64,000 bases of DNA from Methanomassiliicoccales archaeon LGM-DZ1 (GCA_030168595.1 CP115556.1:62001-126000), one strand, 5' to 3'; positions 53,461 to 62,768 are shown, numbered from the stretch's first letter. Notes: generated by a model from the sequence alone, not told the origin. Translations and numbers: made by a program.

Positions 53461-54747
53461 ATGGCAAACGAGGACGGGGGCTCCTGGAAGCAGCCCGAGA
53501 AATGGAAGCCGATCACCGAGGAGTACTGGATCGCCAACCGCATGTCCAAGACCGACGAGGTCAAGGACACCGTCGAGGAGATCATCAGGAACGTCCGCGA
53601 GAACGGCGACAAGGCGCTCCGCGAGTACACCCTGAAGTTCGATAAGCAGGACATCAAGGATTTCGCGGTCTCCCGCGAGGAGATCGAGGCCGCCTACGAC
53701 AAGGTCGACCAGAAGACCGTCGACGAGCTCGAGAACGCCGCCTTCAACATCGAGAGGTTCCACAAGCTCCAGGTCCCTCCCGACTACTGGCAGACCGAGG
53801 TCGAGCCCGGGATCACCCTGGGCATCAAGAGCACCCCCCTGGAGAGGGTGGGATGCTACATCCCCGGAGGGCTCGCCAGCTATCCCAGCACCGCCCTCAT
53901 GACCGTGGTCGCCGCCAAGACCGCGGGCGTCGACGAGGTCGTCTGCTGCACCCCAGCCCCGGTCAAGCCCGCCGTCCTCGTCGCCCTGGACATCGCGGGA
54001 TGCGACGAGATCTACACCGTCGGCGGCGCCCAGGCCATCGCGGCCATGGCCGTCGGAACCGAGAGCATCGAGAAGGTCCAGAAGATCGTCGGACCCGGGA
54101 ACAGGTTCGTCACCGAGGCCAAGATACTCCTGCAGGCCGAGGTGGGCATCGACTTCCCGGCCGGCCCCAGCGAGGCTGCCGTCCTGGCCGACTCCTCCGC
54201 CGTGCCCGAGTACGTGGCCGCCGACCTGGTGGCCCAGGGCGAGCACGGCCCGTCCTCCGCCTTCGTCCTCGTGACCGACGACCCGGAACTGCCCGATAAG
54301 GTCTGGAAGTGCATGGTCAGGCAGCTCGAGAAGGAGCCGCGCAGGGACATCATCGCCAAGGCGATGGAGAACTCCGGCTACATCGTCTGCAAGGACATGG
54401 ACCTCGCCGTCGAGACCATGAACGGCGTGGCCCCCGAGCACCTGTGCATCGAGGTCCGCGACCCCATGGACGTCCTCTCCAAGGTCAGGAACGCCGGCTC
54501 CATCTTCGTCGGGCCCTACACCCCCATCGCCGCCGGCGACTACGCGTCCGGTACCAACCACGTGCTCCCGACCAGCGGGTACGCCTCGGTATGCTCCGGG
54601 CTGACCGTGCAGATGTTCAGGAAGACATCCACCGTGCAGATGCTCACCAAGGAAGGCCTGGCCTCCCTGGCGCCCACCATCATGACGCTCTCCGCCGAGG
54701 AGGGCCTGCACGCCCACGGGCAGTCGGTCAGGGCCAGGAAGGTCTGA
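53461..54747 (+). CDS. hisD: Histidinol dehydrogenase
   Basis: The 428-residue enzyme oxidises L-histidinol to histidine with two NAD. It shows the glycine-rich motif VGCYIPGGLASYPS, the NAD-site segment GPGNRFVTEAK, the zinc ligands in VAQGEHGPSS, and the catalytic Glu-His in GVAPEHLCIE. It is the only histidine gene here and is followed after 2 nt by ppk on the same strand, an unusual partner. Confidence 0.96.
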   Translation: MANEDGGSWKQPEKWKPITEEYWIANRMSKTDEVKDTVEEIIRNVRENGDKALREYTLKFDKQDIKDFAVSREEIEAAYDKVDQKTVDELENAAFNIERFHKLQVPPDYWQTEVEPGITLGIKSTPLERVGCYIPGGLASYPSTALMTVVAAKTAGVDEVVCCTPAPVKPAVLVALDIAGCDEIYTVGGAQAIAAMAVGTESIEKVQKIVGPGNRFVTEAKILLQAEVGIDFPAGPSEAAVLADSSAVPEYVAADLVAQGEHGPSSAFVLVTDDPELPDKVWKCMVRQLEKEPRRDIIAKAMENSGYIVCKDMDLAVETMNGVAPEHLCIEVRDPMDVLSKVRNAGSIFVGPYTPIAAGDYASGTNHVLPTSGYASVCSGLTVQMFRKTSTVQMLTKEGLASLAPTIMTLSAEEGLHAHGQSVRARKV

Positions 54748-54749
54748 GG

Positions 54750-56846
54750 ATGCCGAAGACGGCCGCCTCCAAGCCCGCCAAGGAGATAGACCTCTACGAC
54801 AGGTCGCTCTACATCAACAGGGAGATCTCCTGGCTCGAGTTCAACAGGAGATGCCTGCAGGAGGCCATGGACCCGGGCGTCCCCCTGCTGGAGCGCGTCA
54901 AGTTCCTGGCGATATGCTACGGGAACATGGACGAGTTCTTCATGATCCGCATGCCGGGGCTGCTGGGGGCGGAGGTCGACCGCCTCATCAACATCGGCCC
55001 CGACGCCTACGACGATGAGGGCGCGCTCATCCGCGACATCAACTCCCGGGCGGCTGAGCTCATCGACGGATATGAGAACGCCTGGGCCAAGCTCGAGGCC
55101 CCGCTGGCGAAGGAGGGCATCAGCATCCTCTCCATCTCCGCCGTCGACGCGAAGCAGAAGATGTGGATCGACGACTACTACTCGGAGAGGGTTCATCCCC
55201 TCCTGACCCCCCTCGCCCTCGACATCTCCCATCCGTTCCCGTTCATATCCAACAACTCGCTGAACATCGCCGTCAAGCTCCGCAAGGAGGACGGCGAGGT
55301 GCTCTACGCCAGGGTCAAGGTGCCGGTGGGCATCCTCCCCAGGTTCGTCAAGGTGCCCTCCGGCGGGTCGACCAAGCAGTTCGTCCTCCTCGAGAACATC
55401 ATCAAGGACAACATCGGGGCCCTCTTCCCGGGCCTCGAGGTCCTCGGGGCGTACAAGTTCCGCATCACCAGGAACGCGGACGTCAAGGTCACCGTCGACG
55501 AGGCGGTGGACCTGATGAGCGCCGTCGAGAACGCCCTCGATTCCAGGGACATCGGGTTCCCGGTGAGGATGGTCGTCGAGGAGTCCATGCCCACCGACCT
55601 CGTGTCCGTGTTCGCCAAGAACCTGAAGCTCAGGGACAGCCAGGTGACCAGGGCATCCGACAAGGGGATGCTGTTCACCGACCTCTGGGACATCGCCGGC
55701 CTGAACCTCCCGGGGCTGAAGTACAAGCCGTTCACCGGCTCGGTCCCCCAGGAGATCGCGGAATCCGCCAGCATGTTCGACGTCATCAGGCAGAAGGACT
55801 GGATCATCTTCCATCCCTACGAGACGTTCGAGACCGTCATCAGGTTCCTCAGGGAATCCGCCGACGACCCCAACGTGCAGTCGATCAAGATCTGCCTGTA
55901 CCGCCTGGGGAAGAACTCCGAGATCATCAGGCAGCTGATGCGCGCCAAGGAGAAGGGCAAGGCCGTCTCCGTCCTCATGGAGCTGCGCGCCAAGTTCGAC
56001 GAGGTCAACAACATCGCCCTGGCCAGGGAGCTCGAGAAGATCGGCGTCCACGTGGTCTACGGGCCGGTCAACCTCAAGGTGCATTCCAAGCTCCTGCAGG
56101 TGGTCAGGCTCGAGAAGGACCACCTGGTCCGCTACACCCACATGAGCTCGGGGAACTACAACGCCAACACCGCGAAGCAGTACGCCGACATCTCGTTCTT
56201 CACGGCCAACCAGGAGATAGGCGAGGACGTCGGGGAGCTCTTCAACGCCCTGACCGGGTACTTCGGGCCCAGGAAGTACAGGCATCTCCTGGTCGCCCCC
56301 CTCACCCTCAAATCGACCCTCATCGAGATGATCAGGAACGAGGCGGAGAACATGAGGGCCGGCGGGAAGGCGTACATCGCCATGAAGGCCAACGGGCTGA
56401 TCGACAGCGACATCATCGCCGAGCTCTACCGGGCCTCGATGGCCGGCGTGAAGATCGACCTAAACATCCGCGGCCTGTGCTGCCTCCGCCCGGGCGTGAA
56501 GGGAGTATCCGACAACATAACGGTGACCAGCATCGTGGACAGGTTCCTGGAGCACGAGAGGATCTACTACTTCCTCAACGGCGGGGACCCCAAGATGTAC
56601 ATGGGCTCCTCCGACATGATGCCCAGGAACCTCATAGCCAGGGTGGAGGTCCTGTTCCCGGTCCTGGACAAGGAGATGATGATCCTCATCCGCGACCGCA
56701 TCCTGAAGCCGACGCTGGAGGACAACGTCAAGTCCCGCGTCCTCAGGCAGGACGGGACGTACGTCCTGCGCAGGCCGAAGCCCGGGCAGGAGAGGATGAG
56801 GTGCCAGGAATGGTTCCTCGAGAACAAGGGGGTCTGGCACGGATAA
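54750..56846 (+). CDS. ppk: Polyphosphate kinase
   Basis: The 698-residue Ppk1 reversibly builds polyphosphate from ATP. It starts with the N-domain motif YINREISWLEFNRRCL, and has the phosphorylated His in NLKVHSKLLQV (about residue 443), followed by YTHMSSGNYNANTAKQYADI, and the second catalytic His in FLEHERIYYF. Length is normal. It is 2 nt downstream of hisD and immediately followed by ppx, which degrades polyphosphate. Confidence 0.96.
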   Translation: MPKTAASKPAKEIDLYDRSLYINREISWLEFNRRCLQEAMDPGVPLLERVKFLAICYGNMDEFFMIRMPGLLGAEVDRLINIGPDAYDDEGALIRDINSRAAELIDGYENAWAKLEAPLAKEGISILSISAVDAKQKMWIDDYYSERVHPLLTPLALDISHPFPFISNNSLNIAVKLRKEDGEVLYARVKVPVGILPRFVKVPSGGSTKQFVLLENIIKDNIGALFPGLEVLGAYKFRITRNADVKVTVDEAVDLMSAVENALDSRDIGFPVRMVVEESMPTDLVSVFAKNLKLRDSQVTRASDKGMLFTDLWDIAGLNLPGLKYKPFTGSVPQEIAESASMFDVIRQKDWIIFHPYETFETVIRFLRESADDPNVQSIKICLYRLGKNSEIIRQLMRAKEKGKAVSVLMELRAKFDEVNNIALARELEKIGVHVVYGPVNLKVHSKLLQVVRLEKDHLVRYTHMSSGNYNANTAKQYADISFFTANQEIGEDVGELFNALTGYFGPRKYRHLLVAPLTLKSTLIEMIRNEAENMRAGGKAYIAMKANGLIDSDIIAELYRASMAGVKIDLNIRGLCCLRPGVKGVSDNITVTSIVDRFLEHERIYYFLNGGDPKMYMGSSDMMPRNLIARVEVLFPVLDKEMMILIRDRILKPTLEDNVKSRVLRQDGTYVLRRPKPGQERMRCQEWFLENKGVWHG

Positions 56847-56847
56847 G

Positions 56848-58422
56848 ACGGTCGGCTTCATCGACGTGGGCACCAACTCGGTGCACATGCTGGTGGTCCG
56901 CTTCTACGACGGCTCCCTGGGGACGACCGTCTACCAGGACAAGGAGACCGTGCGCATGGGCCAGAGCCTGTACGCGCAGGGCGCCATCGACGCCGAGACC
57001 CTGGAGAAGACCAGGATCGTCATCAGGAACTTCGTCGGGGTCGCCAGGGAGTACGGGGCGTCCGAGATCGTCGCCATGGCCACCTGCGCGGCCAGGGAGG
57101 CGTCCAACCGGCAGGAGCTGGTGCACGCCATCAAGAGCGAGGGCGTGGACCTGCATGTGATCCCCGGCCTGGAGGAGGCGAGGCTCATCCGCCTGGGCGT
57201 CCTCGGGCCGGACTCGGACTGCCGGACGCTCTGCATCGATGTGGGCGGCGGGAGCACGGAGATCTCCCTGGGCGACGGGAAAGGGGGCGTGTACCTCGAT
57301 TCCCTGAGCCTCGGAGCGGTCAGGCTGGCCTACGGCTCCGGCATAGACCAGAGCGGCAAGGTCACCTCCAGGCAGTACGACGCTCTCAGGAGGATCGTGG
57401 ACACCGCGTCCTATCGCAGCGTCGGGAGGGTCAGGGACATGGGCTTCGACCGGGCCGTCGGCTCTTCCGGGACCATCATGGCCATCGGAGAGATGTGCGG
57501 TTCCCTCAGGGGGGACAGGGACGGATCGTACTTCACCTACACCGAGCTGTCGTCCCTGATGAAGGACGTCTGCTCCCGCGACGTCGGGGAGAGGCTGAAG
57601 CTCCCCAAGATGACGGCGAACCGCGCCGACATCATCGTGGGCGGCGGGGCCGTCGTCGAGGAGCTGATGTTCCTCTTCGGCATACAGAAGATGGAGGTCT
57701 CCAAGAACGGCCTCAGGGAGGGCATGCGCACGGAGTACCTGCTCGAGCACGGGCAGTCGGACTTCGACCTGCGCGGCTCGTCGGTGAACGGCCTCGTCTC
57801 CCGCTGCGGATGCGACAGGCGCCATGCCGATGCGGTCAGGAGGTATTCCCTCGCCATCTACGACCAGATGGCGGAGAAGGGGATCATCGCGGGCGATTCC
57901 CGCTTCCGCGAGCTCCTGGGATATGCGGCGGAGCTCCATGACGTGGGGGAGTTCATCAGCTACGAGAGGCACGCGGCGCACTCCTTCACGATAATAAAGA
58001 ACTCCTTCCTGCCGGGGTTCGACGAGCACGAGCTCCTGCTCATGGCGCTCATGGCCAGGTTCCACCACAGCTCCGTCCCGGGCCCCTCGTCGAAGTACTT
58101 CGCCGGCCTCGAGCCCGATGAGGCCGGTCCCCTGAGGGAATGCGCCCTGGTCCTGCGCATGGCGGACATCCTGGACAGGAGCAGGGACCGTTCCGTGGAG
58201 TCGATCGAGGTCTCCCCGGTGGGAGCGAGCGTCGTGATGCGCCTGATGTGCACCCGCGACATCAGCATGCAGCTGTGGAAGCTCAAGACCATCAGGGACG
58301 AGTTCTCCAACGTCTTCGACAGGAAGCTGCGGGTCGTGGACATAAGGGAGCCTGCGCACCGACCTTCCCCGCCGGCGGACGGCCGTTCCGGCGCCCGGGC
58401 GCCGCTTTCGGACAGGAGTTAA
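56848..58422 (+). CDS. ppx: Exopolyphosphatase (Ppx/GppA) with HD domain, apparent ACG start
   Basis: The first strand and phosphate-binding Asp, TVGFIDVGTNSVHMLV, lie upstream of the first GTG (56866), and the frame back to there contains no ATG, GTG or TTG. The best candidate is ACG 56848, one base after the ppk TAA, giving 524 residues. DVGGGSTEISLGDG is the second phosphate site and SLGAVRLAYG follows. The C-terminal HD domain shows YAAELHDVGEFISY and RHAAHSF. The enzyme removes terminal phosphate from polyphosphate and may act on pppGpp. The start is inferred. Confidence 0.93.
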   Translation, partial: TVGFIDVGTNSVHMLVVRFYDGSLGTTVYQDKETVRMGQSLYAQGAIDAETLEKTRIVIRNFVGVAREYGASEIVAMATCAAREASNRQELVHAIKSEGVDLHVIPGLEEARLIRLGVLGPDSDCRTLCIDVGGGSTEISLGDGKGGVYLDSLSLGAVRLAYGSGIDQSGKVTSRQYDALRRIVDTASYRSVGRVRDMGFDRAVGSSGTIMAIGEMCGSLRGDRDGSYFTYTELSSLMKDVCSRDVGERLKLPKMTANRADIIVGGGAVVEELMFLFGIQKMEVSKNGLREGMRTEYLLEHGQSDFDLRGSSVNGLVSRCGCDRRHADAVRRYSLAIYDQMAEKGIIAGDSRFRELLGYAAELHDVGEFISYERHAAHSFTIIKNSFLPGFDEHELLLMALMARFHHSSVPGPSSKYFAGLEPDEAGPLRECALVLRMADILDRSRDRSVESIEVSPVGASVVMRLMCTRDISMQLWKLKTIRDEFSNVFDRKLRVVDIREPAHRPSPPADGRSGARAPLSDRS

Positions 58423-58455
58423 AATATCAGAAAGGCCATCTCGGAACCATAAGTT

Positions 58456-58513
58456 CGGGACAGCCCCCTTGCACTTGGCGAAAGCCAGGTTGTCCCGGGC
58501 TTTGCTTTTTCTC
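58456..58513 (+). terminator. Strong structured hairpin with GAAA loop and T-rich tail after ppx
   Basis: CGGGACAGCC (58456-58465) pairs with GGTTGTCCCG (58488-58497, one G-U), enclosing TGGC-GAAA-GCCA (58476-58487) with a 10-nt bulge, then GGCTTTGCTTTTTCTC. It ends the hisD-ppk-ppx operon; a stable 3' RNA is possible. The rest of the 58423-58733 gap holds only a TATA-like CTTTTATC (58702-58709) for the next gene. Confidence 0.6.
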
Positions 58514-58733
58514 TGCTCCGTTCCGCGGCCATGCTCTCTTTCCGGCATGCGCTGCGTTCCGGATGTTCCCGGGCATGATGCAGGTCGGCCGTCGGAAGAA
58601 CGATCATCAGTTCGGCTCGATGAAATCCGAACAGCCGTCGGCCCGGCGATCTTCCCCAGCATGCAGGCATCATGATGCACGATCATCCGCTGGGATGGCA
58701 TCTTTTATCATCCGCATTGCAGTATGCGAGGGC

Positions 58734-60098
58734 ATGGGCGGTTTCTTCGACGAGATGGTGAAGGAGGAGGGCGCAGGCTCCGTGAAGTCCGGCCTCTGCG
58801 TCATATGCAAGGGCGCCCACATGCTCTGCGGCAAGGAACGCTGCCCCCTGATGATCAAGTTCTACTCCCGCCAGAGATCGCGCCCCATCACCTCGTCCAA
58901 GGACCTGGCCGGGAGCAGCCCCCCGGGCGTCTTCATCGGCCGCTACGGTTATCCGAAGGTGGCCATCGGCCCCCTCCTCCCCGGGGAGTTCGGCGACACC
59001 AAGGTCATGGACACCCCTGAGATGTGGATGGGGAAGTCCATCGACGATGTGGTGAGCATGAGGGACGGGCTCGTCAGGGGCAAGTTCACCATCGACGCGA
59101 AGGATCAGAGCAAATGGGGGAAGGACGTCCTGACCGTCCAGGAGCTGTCGCTGACCAAGGACCCGGTCTCCGTGGAGGCCAAGTTCTCCGAGCGCCCCCA
59201 CGGGAGGATCGTCCTCGATGACGAGATCCAGCCCTTCGGCCCGTCGGCGAAGATGGAGAGCTTCAGCAAATCCAACGGGAAATGGGAGCGGAACCTGGAG
59301 AAGGGCTACTACGACACCGACGAGAACGCCAAGTCGGCGGTGCTGGAGGCCTATTACAACGGCACCCTCATCTCCGAGATCCAGAAGGCGTTTTCGGCGG
59401 GGACGCTGGGGGTCCAGAAGAACCGCCGCTTCGTTCCCACCAGATGGAGCATCACGGCCGTGGACGACATCATCGGGAAGGACTACCTGTCGCGCACGCG
59501 CTGGTACCCGACCATCGACGACTACCGGGTCTACCATTTCGAGCAGCTGGATAACAGGTGGTGCATCATCATGCTCCCGACCACCTGGCGCTTCGAGCTG
59601 ATCGAGGCATGGTACCCGGACACCGCCTGGAACCCGGCCAGGTCGAGCATCCCCTCGGGCATCGGGGACAACGATATGTTCGGCAGGGGCGTCGAGATAA
59701 TACACGATTCCGAGTTCTTCGACAGCAGGTGGGAGTACGCGCACATCGGCGGATGCTACTACGCTTCGAGGATGGCGGTGAACGAGCTGCTGGAGAGGGA
59801 GCACCGCACTGCAGGCGCGGTCATCTGCAGGGAGGCCCATCCCGGTTACGTGATGCCCGTGGGCGTGTGGAACGTGAGGGAGAACGTACGCATGGCCCTG
59901 AAGCAGGAGCCGCACCGCTTCGACAGCCTCGACGGCGCCCTGGGATACCTCTGCTCGGTCATGGACATACCCAGGAGGGTGTGGATCAGGAACTCGGATG
60001 TGCTCACGGACTTCCTGAGGCAGAGGAGGATCGAGGACTACTACGGGAAGAGCAAGACCGACCTGGGACCTGATCGACGGGCGGTCACTTCCGGGTAA
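58734..60098 (+). CDS. nreA: NreA-type archaeal DNA repair protein
   Basis: The 454-residue protein has the N-terminal zinc motif of NreA (LCVICKGAHMLCGKERCP), the central conserved block ARSSIPSGIGDNDMFGRGVE, and YYASRMAVNELL. NreA proteins bind PCNA and protect against DNA-crosslinking agents. The C-terminus QRRIEDYYGK matches a PIP box (Q-x2-I-x2-YY), but 16 residues still follow it. Start ATG 58734 lies about 27 nt after the TATA-like element; ATG 58696 is an alternative. Confidence 0.85.
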   Translation: MGGFFDEMVKEEGAGSVKSGLCVICKGAHMLCGKERCPLMIKFYSRQRSRPITSSKDLAGSSPPGVFIGRYGYPKVAIGPLLPGEFGDTKVMDTPEMWMGKSIDDVVSMRDGLVRGKFTIDAKDQSKWGKDVLTVQELSLTKDPVSVEAKFSERPHGRIVLDDEIQPFGPSAKMESFSKSNGKWERNLEKGYYDTDENAKSAVLEAYYNGTLISEIQKAFSAGTLGVQKNRRFVPTRWSITAVDDIIGKDYLSRTRWYPTIDDYRVYHFEQLDNRWCIIMLPTTWRFELIEAWYPDTAWNPARSSIPSGIGDNDMFGRGVEIIHDSEFFDSRWEYAHIGGCYYASRMAVNELLEREHRTAGAVICREAHPGYVMPVGVWNVRENVRMALKQEPHRFDSLDGALGYLCSVMDIPRRVWIRNSDVLTDFLRQRRIEDYYGKSKTDLGPDRRAVTSG

Positions 60099-60164
60099 GT
60101 ATGTTGCGGGGCGGTTACTTCTCCGGATATAAACCCCGAAGAGCATCATGATGCCCGACGAAGA

Positions 60165-60947
60165 ATGGACCAGGCTCAGAGGAGAATATATCTTATCAAG
60201 AGGCTGCTCGCCGAAGCAGGAGAGGGCGGTGCCGCTGTCCCAGAAGGCGAAGATGAGCAGAAGCGCCTGCTCAGGTCGCTGATGAACATCCGCCCCCCGG
60301 GGGCCGCGGACGGGGACTTCCTGGAAGTCCAGGACGAGTACCTGCGCAATGAGATAGAGGAAGCCGGCATCACGGACATCGCGGACCTCCGCCCGGTCTG
60401 CGGGGACCTTTACCTTTGGCAGGGGGACATCACCCGCCTGTGCTGCGGAGCCATAGTGAACGCCGCCAACAGCGGGATGACCGGCTGCTATGTGCCCTGC
60501 CACGCCTGCATCGACAACTGCATCCACACCTATGCCGGCGTGCAGCTGAGGCTGGAGTGCGCCCGGCTGATGTCCGGGAAGCCTGCCGGCGAGCCTGTCG
60601 GGCAGGCCGAGATCACAAGGGCGTACAATCTGCCGTGCAGGTACGTCATCCATACGGTCGGGCCTATGATCCGGGGATCGGTCTCCCCCGAGGACGAGCG
60701 CCTCCTGGCATCGTGCTACCGCTCATGCCTGGAGCTTGCTGACGCTCATTCGGCCGGGAGCATAGCGTTCTGCTGCATCTCGACCGGCGTGTTCCGCTTC
60801 CCCAACAGGAGGGCGGCCGAGATCGCCGTGGACACCGTCAGGGCATACAAGGAAGATACAGGGAGCGGGATCGAGGTGATCTTCTGCGTCTTCAAGGGCA
60901 CGGACCTGGAGATCTACCGCGGCCTTCTGGGGGCAGGGAAGCGATGA
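60165..60947 (+). CDS. Zinc-dependent macrodomain protein (ADP-ribosyl hydrolase)
   Basis: The 260-residue macrodomain shows the core WQGDITRLCCGAIVNAANSG, the zinc-site segment PCHACIDNCIHTYAG with Cys/His ligands, the Cys of LRLECARL, and the diphosphate loop CISTGVFRFP. These match Zn-Macro proteins that remove ADP-ribose. They are encoded beside class M sirtuins that add it, and the next gene, overlapping by 4 bp, is exactly that. A TATA-like GGATATAAAC lies upstream. The substrate in known bacteria is a lipoylated GcvH-like carrier; none is in this window. Confidence 0.85.
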   Translation: MDQAQRRIYLIKRLLAEAGEGGAAVPEGEDEQKRLLRSLMNIRPPGAADGDFLEVQDEYLRNEIEEAGITDIADLRPVCGDLYLWQGDITRLCCGAIVNAANSGMTGCYVPCHACIDNCIHTYAGVQLRLECARLMSGKPAGEPVGQAEITRAYNLPCRYVIHTVGPMIRGSVSPEDERLLASCYRSCLELADAHSAGSIAFCCISTGVFRFPNRRAAEIAVDTVRAYKEDTGSGIEVIFCVFKGTDLEIYRGLLGAGKR

Positions 60948-62563
60948 TGCTGACCGAGCTCGAGGAGAAGGACAGCCCCGAGGGGTACAGGAGGAAGATA
61001 GAGAGGCTCCGCAGCGCCCTGGAAAACTCGGACGCCGTCGTCATCGGCGGAGGTGCCGGCCTCTCGGCTTCCGCCGGGTTCGACTACGGAGGGAAACGCT
61101 TCGAAGATAACTTCTCGGATTTCAGGGCCAAGTACGGCATCCGCGACATGTACAGCGGCGGGTTCTACCCGTTCCCGACGCAGGAGGAGTACTGGGCCTG
61201 GTGGAGCCGCTTCATTTGCATCAACCGTTACGACACCGCTCCCGGGAAGCCGTACACCGACCTCCTGGAACTGGTGAAAGGCAGGGACTACTTCGTCCTG
61301 ACCACCAATGTGGACCACCAGTTCCAGCTGGCCGGTTTCGATAAGAAGAGGCTGTTCTACACCCAGGGCGACTATGGGCTCTTCCAGTGCAGCGTCCCCT
61401 GCACGCAGGAGACGTACGATGACGAGGCCGCCGTGCGCAGGATGGCCGCCGAGCAGAAGGACATGCGCATACCCTCGGAGCTCATCCCCCGCTGTCCCAG
61501 ATGCGGGAGGCGGATGGTCCCCAATCTCCGCGTCGACGGCAGGTTCGTGCAGGACAGAGGGTGGTACGAGGCATCCGGCAGATATCGTGAATTCCTAGAC
61601 AGGACCGACGGCAGGCGCGTCCTCTTCATGGAACTGGGCGTCGGCGGGAACACGCCCGGGATAATCAAGATCCCGTTCCTGAAGATGGCCGCGGACAACA
61701 GCAATGCGGTATACTCCTGCGTGAACCTCGGGGAGGCGTACACCGGGAAGGGGATCGAGGAGAGGTCCATCATCCTGAACGCCGACATCGGTGCGGTCCT
61801 CCGCGACGTCCTCGCATCGGAGCGACGGAAATACCATTTACCGTGCCTCCCATGGGAGAGGCGTGAAGGATTGGTTCGGGACGGAGGACGGAGGCGGCAC
61901 CCGCCTGCCGGAGTTCCAGAACAGGGACAGGTGGGACGGCGTCTACGAGACGGTGACCTGCAGGCGCGCCCTCTCGCCCTCCGGGCTCCCCGGGATAGAC
62001 TACGCGCTCAACCCCTACGGGGGCTGCGAGCACGGCTGCGTCTACTGCTACGCCCCCGAGGTCACCCATTCGCCCTGGGACACCTGGAGGGTGGTCAGGG
62101 TGAGGGTCAACATAGCGGACCGCCTGGCCGCCGAGCTCCCGGGGCTCAGCGGAACGGTGGGGATCGGCACGGTCACCGATCCGTACCAGGGGGCGGAGGC
62201 GAGGTTCATGCTGACGAGGAGATGCCTCGAGGTCCTGAGCGCCAGGAGGTTCCCTGTCCATGTGCACACCAAATCCGACCTGGTCCTCAGGGACACCGAC
62301 CTGCTCTCCGGGATGAAGTGCATCGTCGGGGTGACGGTCACCGGACTGGACGAGAGGGGCTCGAAGATCCTCGAACCGGGGGCTCCTATGCCGGAGGCCC
62401 GCCTGAGGGCGATAAAAAGGCTCTCCGACGCCGGCATCCGCGTCTATGCGCTCATAGGCCCCGTCCTGGACCGCCTGGAGGGTCAGGAGGAGGAGTTCTG
62501 CGATGCAGTGGCCGCCGCCGGGGCGAAGGAGGCGGTGCTGGACCGCCTCAATCCCAGGACTGA
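60944..62563 (+). CDS. Class M sirtuin (SirTM) protein ADP-ribosyltransferase, run-on frame
   Basis: The sirtuin spans about residues 1-298 (to nt about 61838): NAD site VVIGGGAGLSASAGFDYGG, TTNVDHQF, TQGDYGLFQC where Gln replaces the catalytic His as in SirTM, the zinc ribbon IPRCPRCG, MELGVGGNTPGIIK, and NADIGAVLRDVL. SirTM transfers ADP-ribose from NAD to lipoylated carriers. The frame then continues to 62563 across the next gene in a different frame; that tail is Arg/Gly/Pro-rich and not native. A one-base shift would end it at the TGA at 61864-61866, overlapping the next GTG start. Overlaps the macrodomain gene by 4 bp. Confidence 0.8.
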   Translation: MMLTELEEKDSPEGYRRKIERLRSALENSDAVVIGGGAGLSASAGFDYGGKRFEDNFSDFRAKYGIRDMYSGGFYPFPTQEEYWAWWSRFICINRYDTAPGKPYTDLLELVKGRDYFVLTTNVDHQFQLAGFDKKRLFYTQGDYGLFQCSVPCTQETYDDEAAVRRMAAEQKDMRIPSELIPRCPRCGRRMVPNLRVDGRFVQDRGWYEASGRYREFLDRTDGRRVLFMELGVGGNTPGIIKIPFLKMAADNSNAVYSCVNLGEAYTGKGIEERSIILNADIGAVLRDVLASERRKYHLPCLPWERREGLVRDGGRRRHPPAGVPEQGQVGRRLRDGDLQARPLALRAPRDRLRAQPLRGLRARLRLLLRPRGHPFALGHLEGGQGEGQHSGPPGRRAPGAQRNGGDRHGHRSVPGGGGEVHADEEMPRGPERQEVPCPCAHQIRPGPQGHRPALRDEVHRRGDGHRTGREGLEDPRTGGSYAGGPPEGDKKALRRRHPRLCAHRPRPGPPGGSGGGVLRCSGRRRGEGGGAGPPQSQD

Positions 62564-62714
62564 GCTCTCCGCCCGCCTGGCCAGGATGGGCGTGTCCGGC
62601 TCCCCTGCGGCCCTCGGGAAGATAAGGGACGGGCTGGAGGCCCGCGGCATCTCCGTCAGCGACGCCTTCCAGCGCTCCCGCCGATCCCCGTGTTATCAAC
62701 CGGGGGTTACATAG
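61863..62714 (+). CDS. SPL-type radical SAM protein
   Basis: The native start is likely GTG 61863 (MKDWFGTEDGGG), preceded by GGGAGAGG; the longer frame from 61791 is antecedent noise. The 283-residue protein has the radical SAM motif CEHGCVYCYA and GIGTVTDPYQGAE and TKSDLVLRDTDLL, the pattern of SPL-family and Rv2578c-like proteins. No photolyase context exists; role unknown. It follows the sirtuin gene and may be cotranscribed with the macrodomain-SirTM pair. Confidence 0.82.
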   Translation: MKDWFGTEDGGGTRLPEFQNRDRWDGVYETVTCRRALSPSGLPGIDYALNPYGGCEHGCVYCYAPEVTHSPWDTWRVVRVRVNIADRLAAELPGLSGTVGIGTVTDPYQGAEARFMLTRRCLEVLSARRFPVHVHTKSDLVLRDTDLLSGMKCIVGVTVTGLDERGSKILEPGAPMPEARLRAIKRLSDAGIRVYALIGPVLDRLEGQEEEFCDAVAAAGAKEAVLDRLNPRTELSARLARMGVSGSPAALGKIRDGLEARGISVSDAFQRSRRSPCYQPGVT

Positions 62715-62768
62715 ATGTATTTTTATAGAAGAATAAAATAACCGATATCCAGCAAACGGAGAGTTCAC

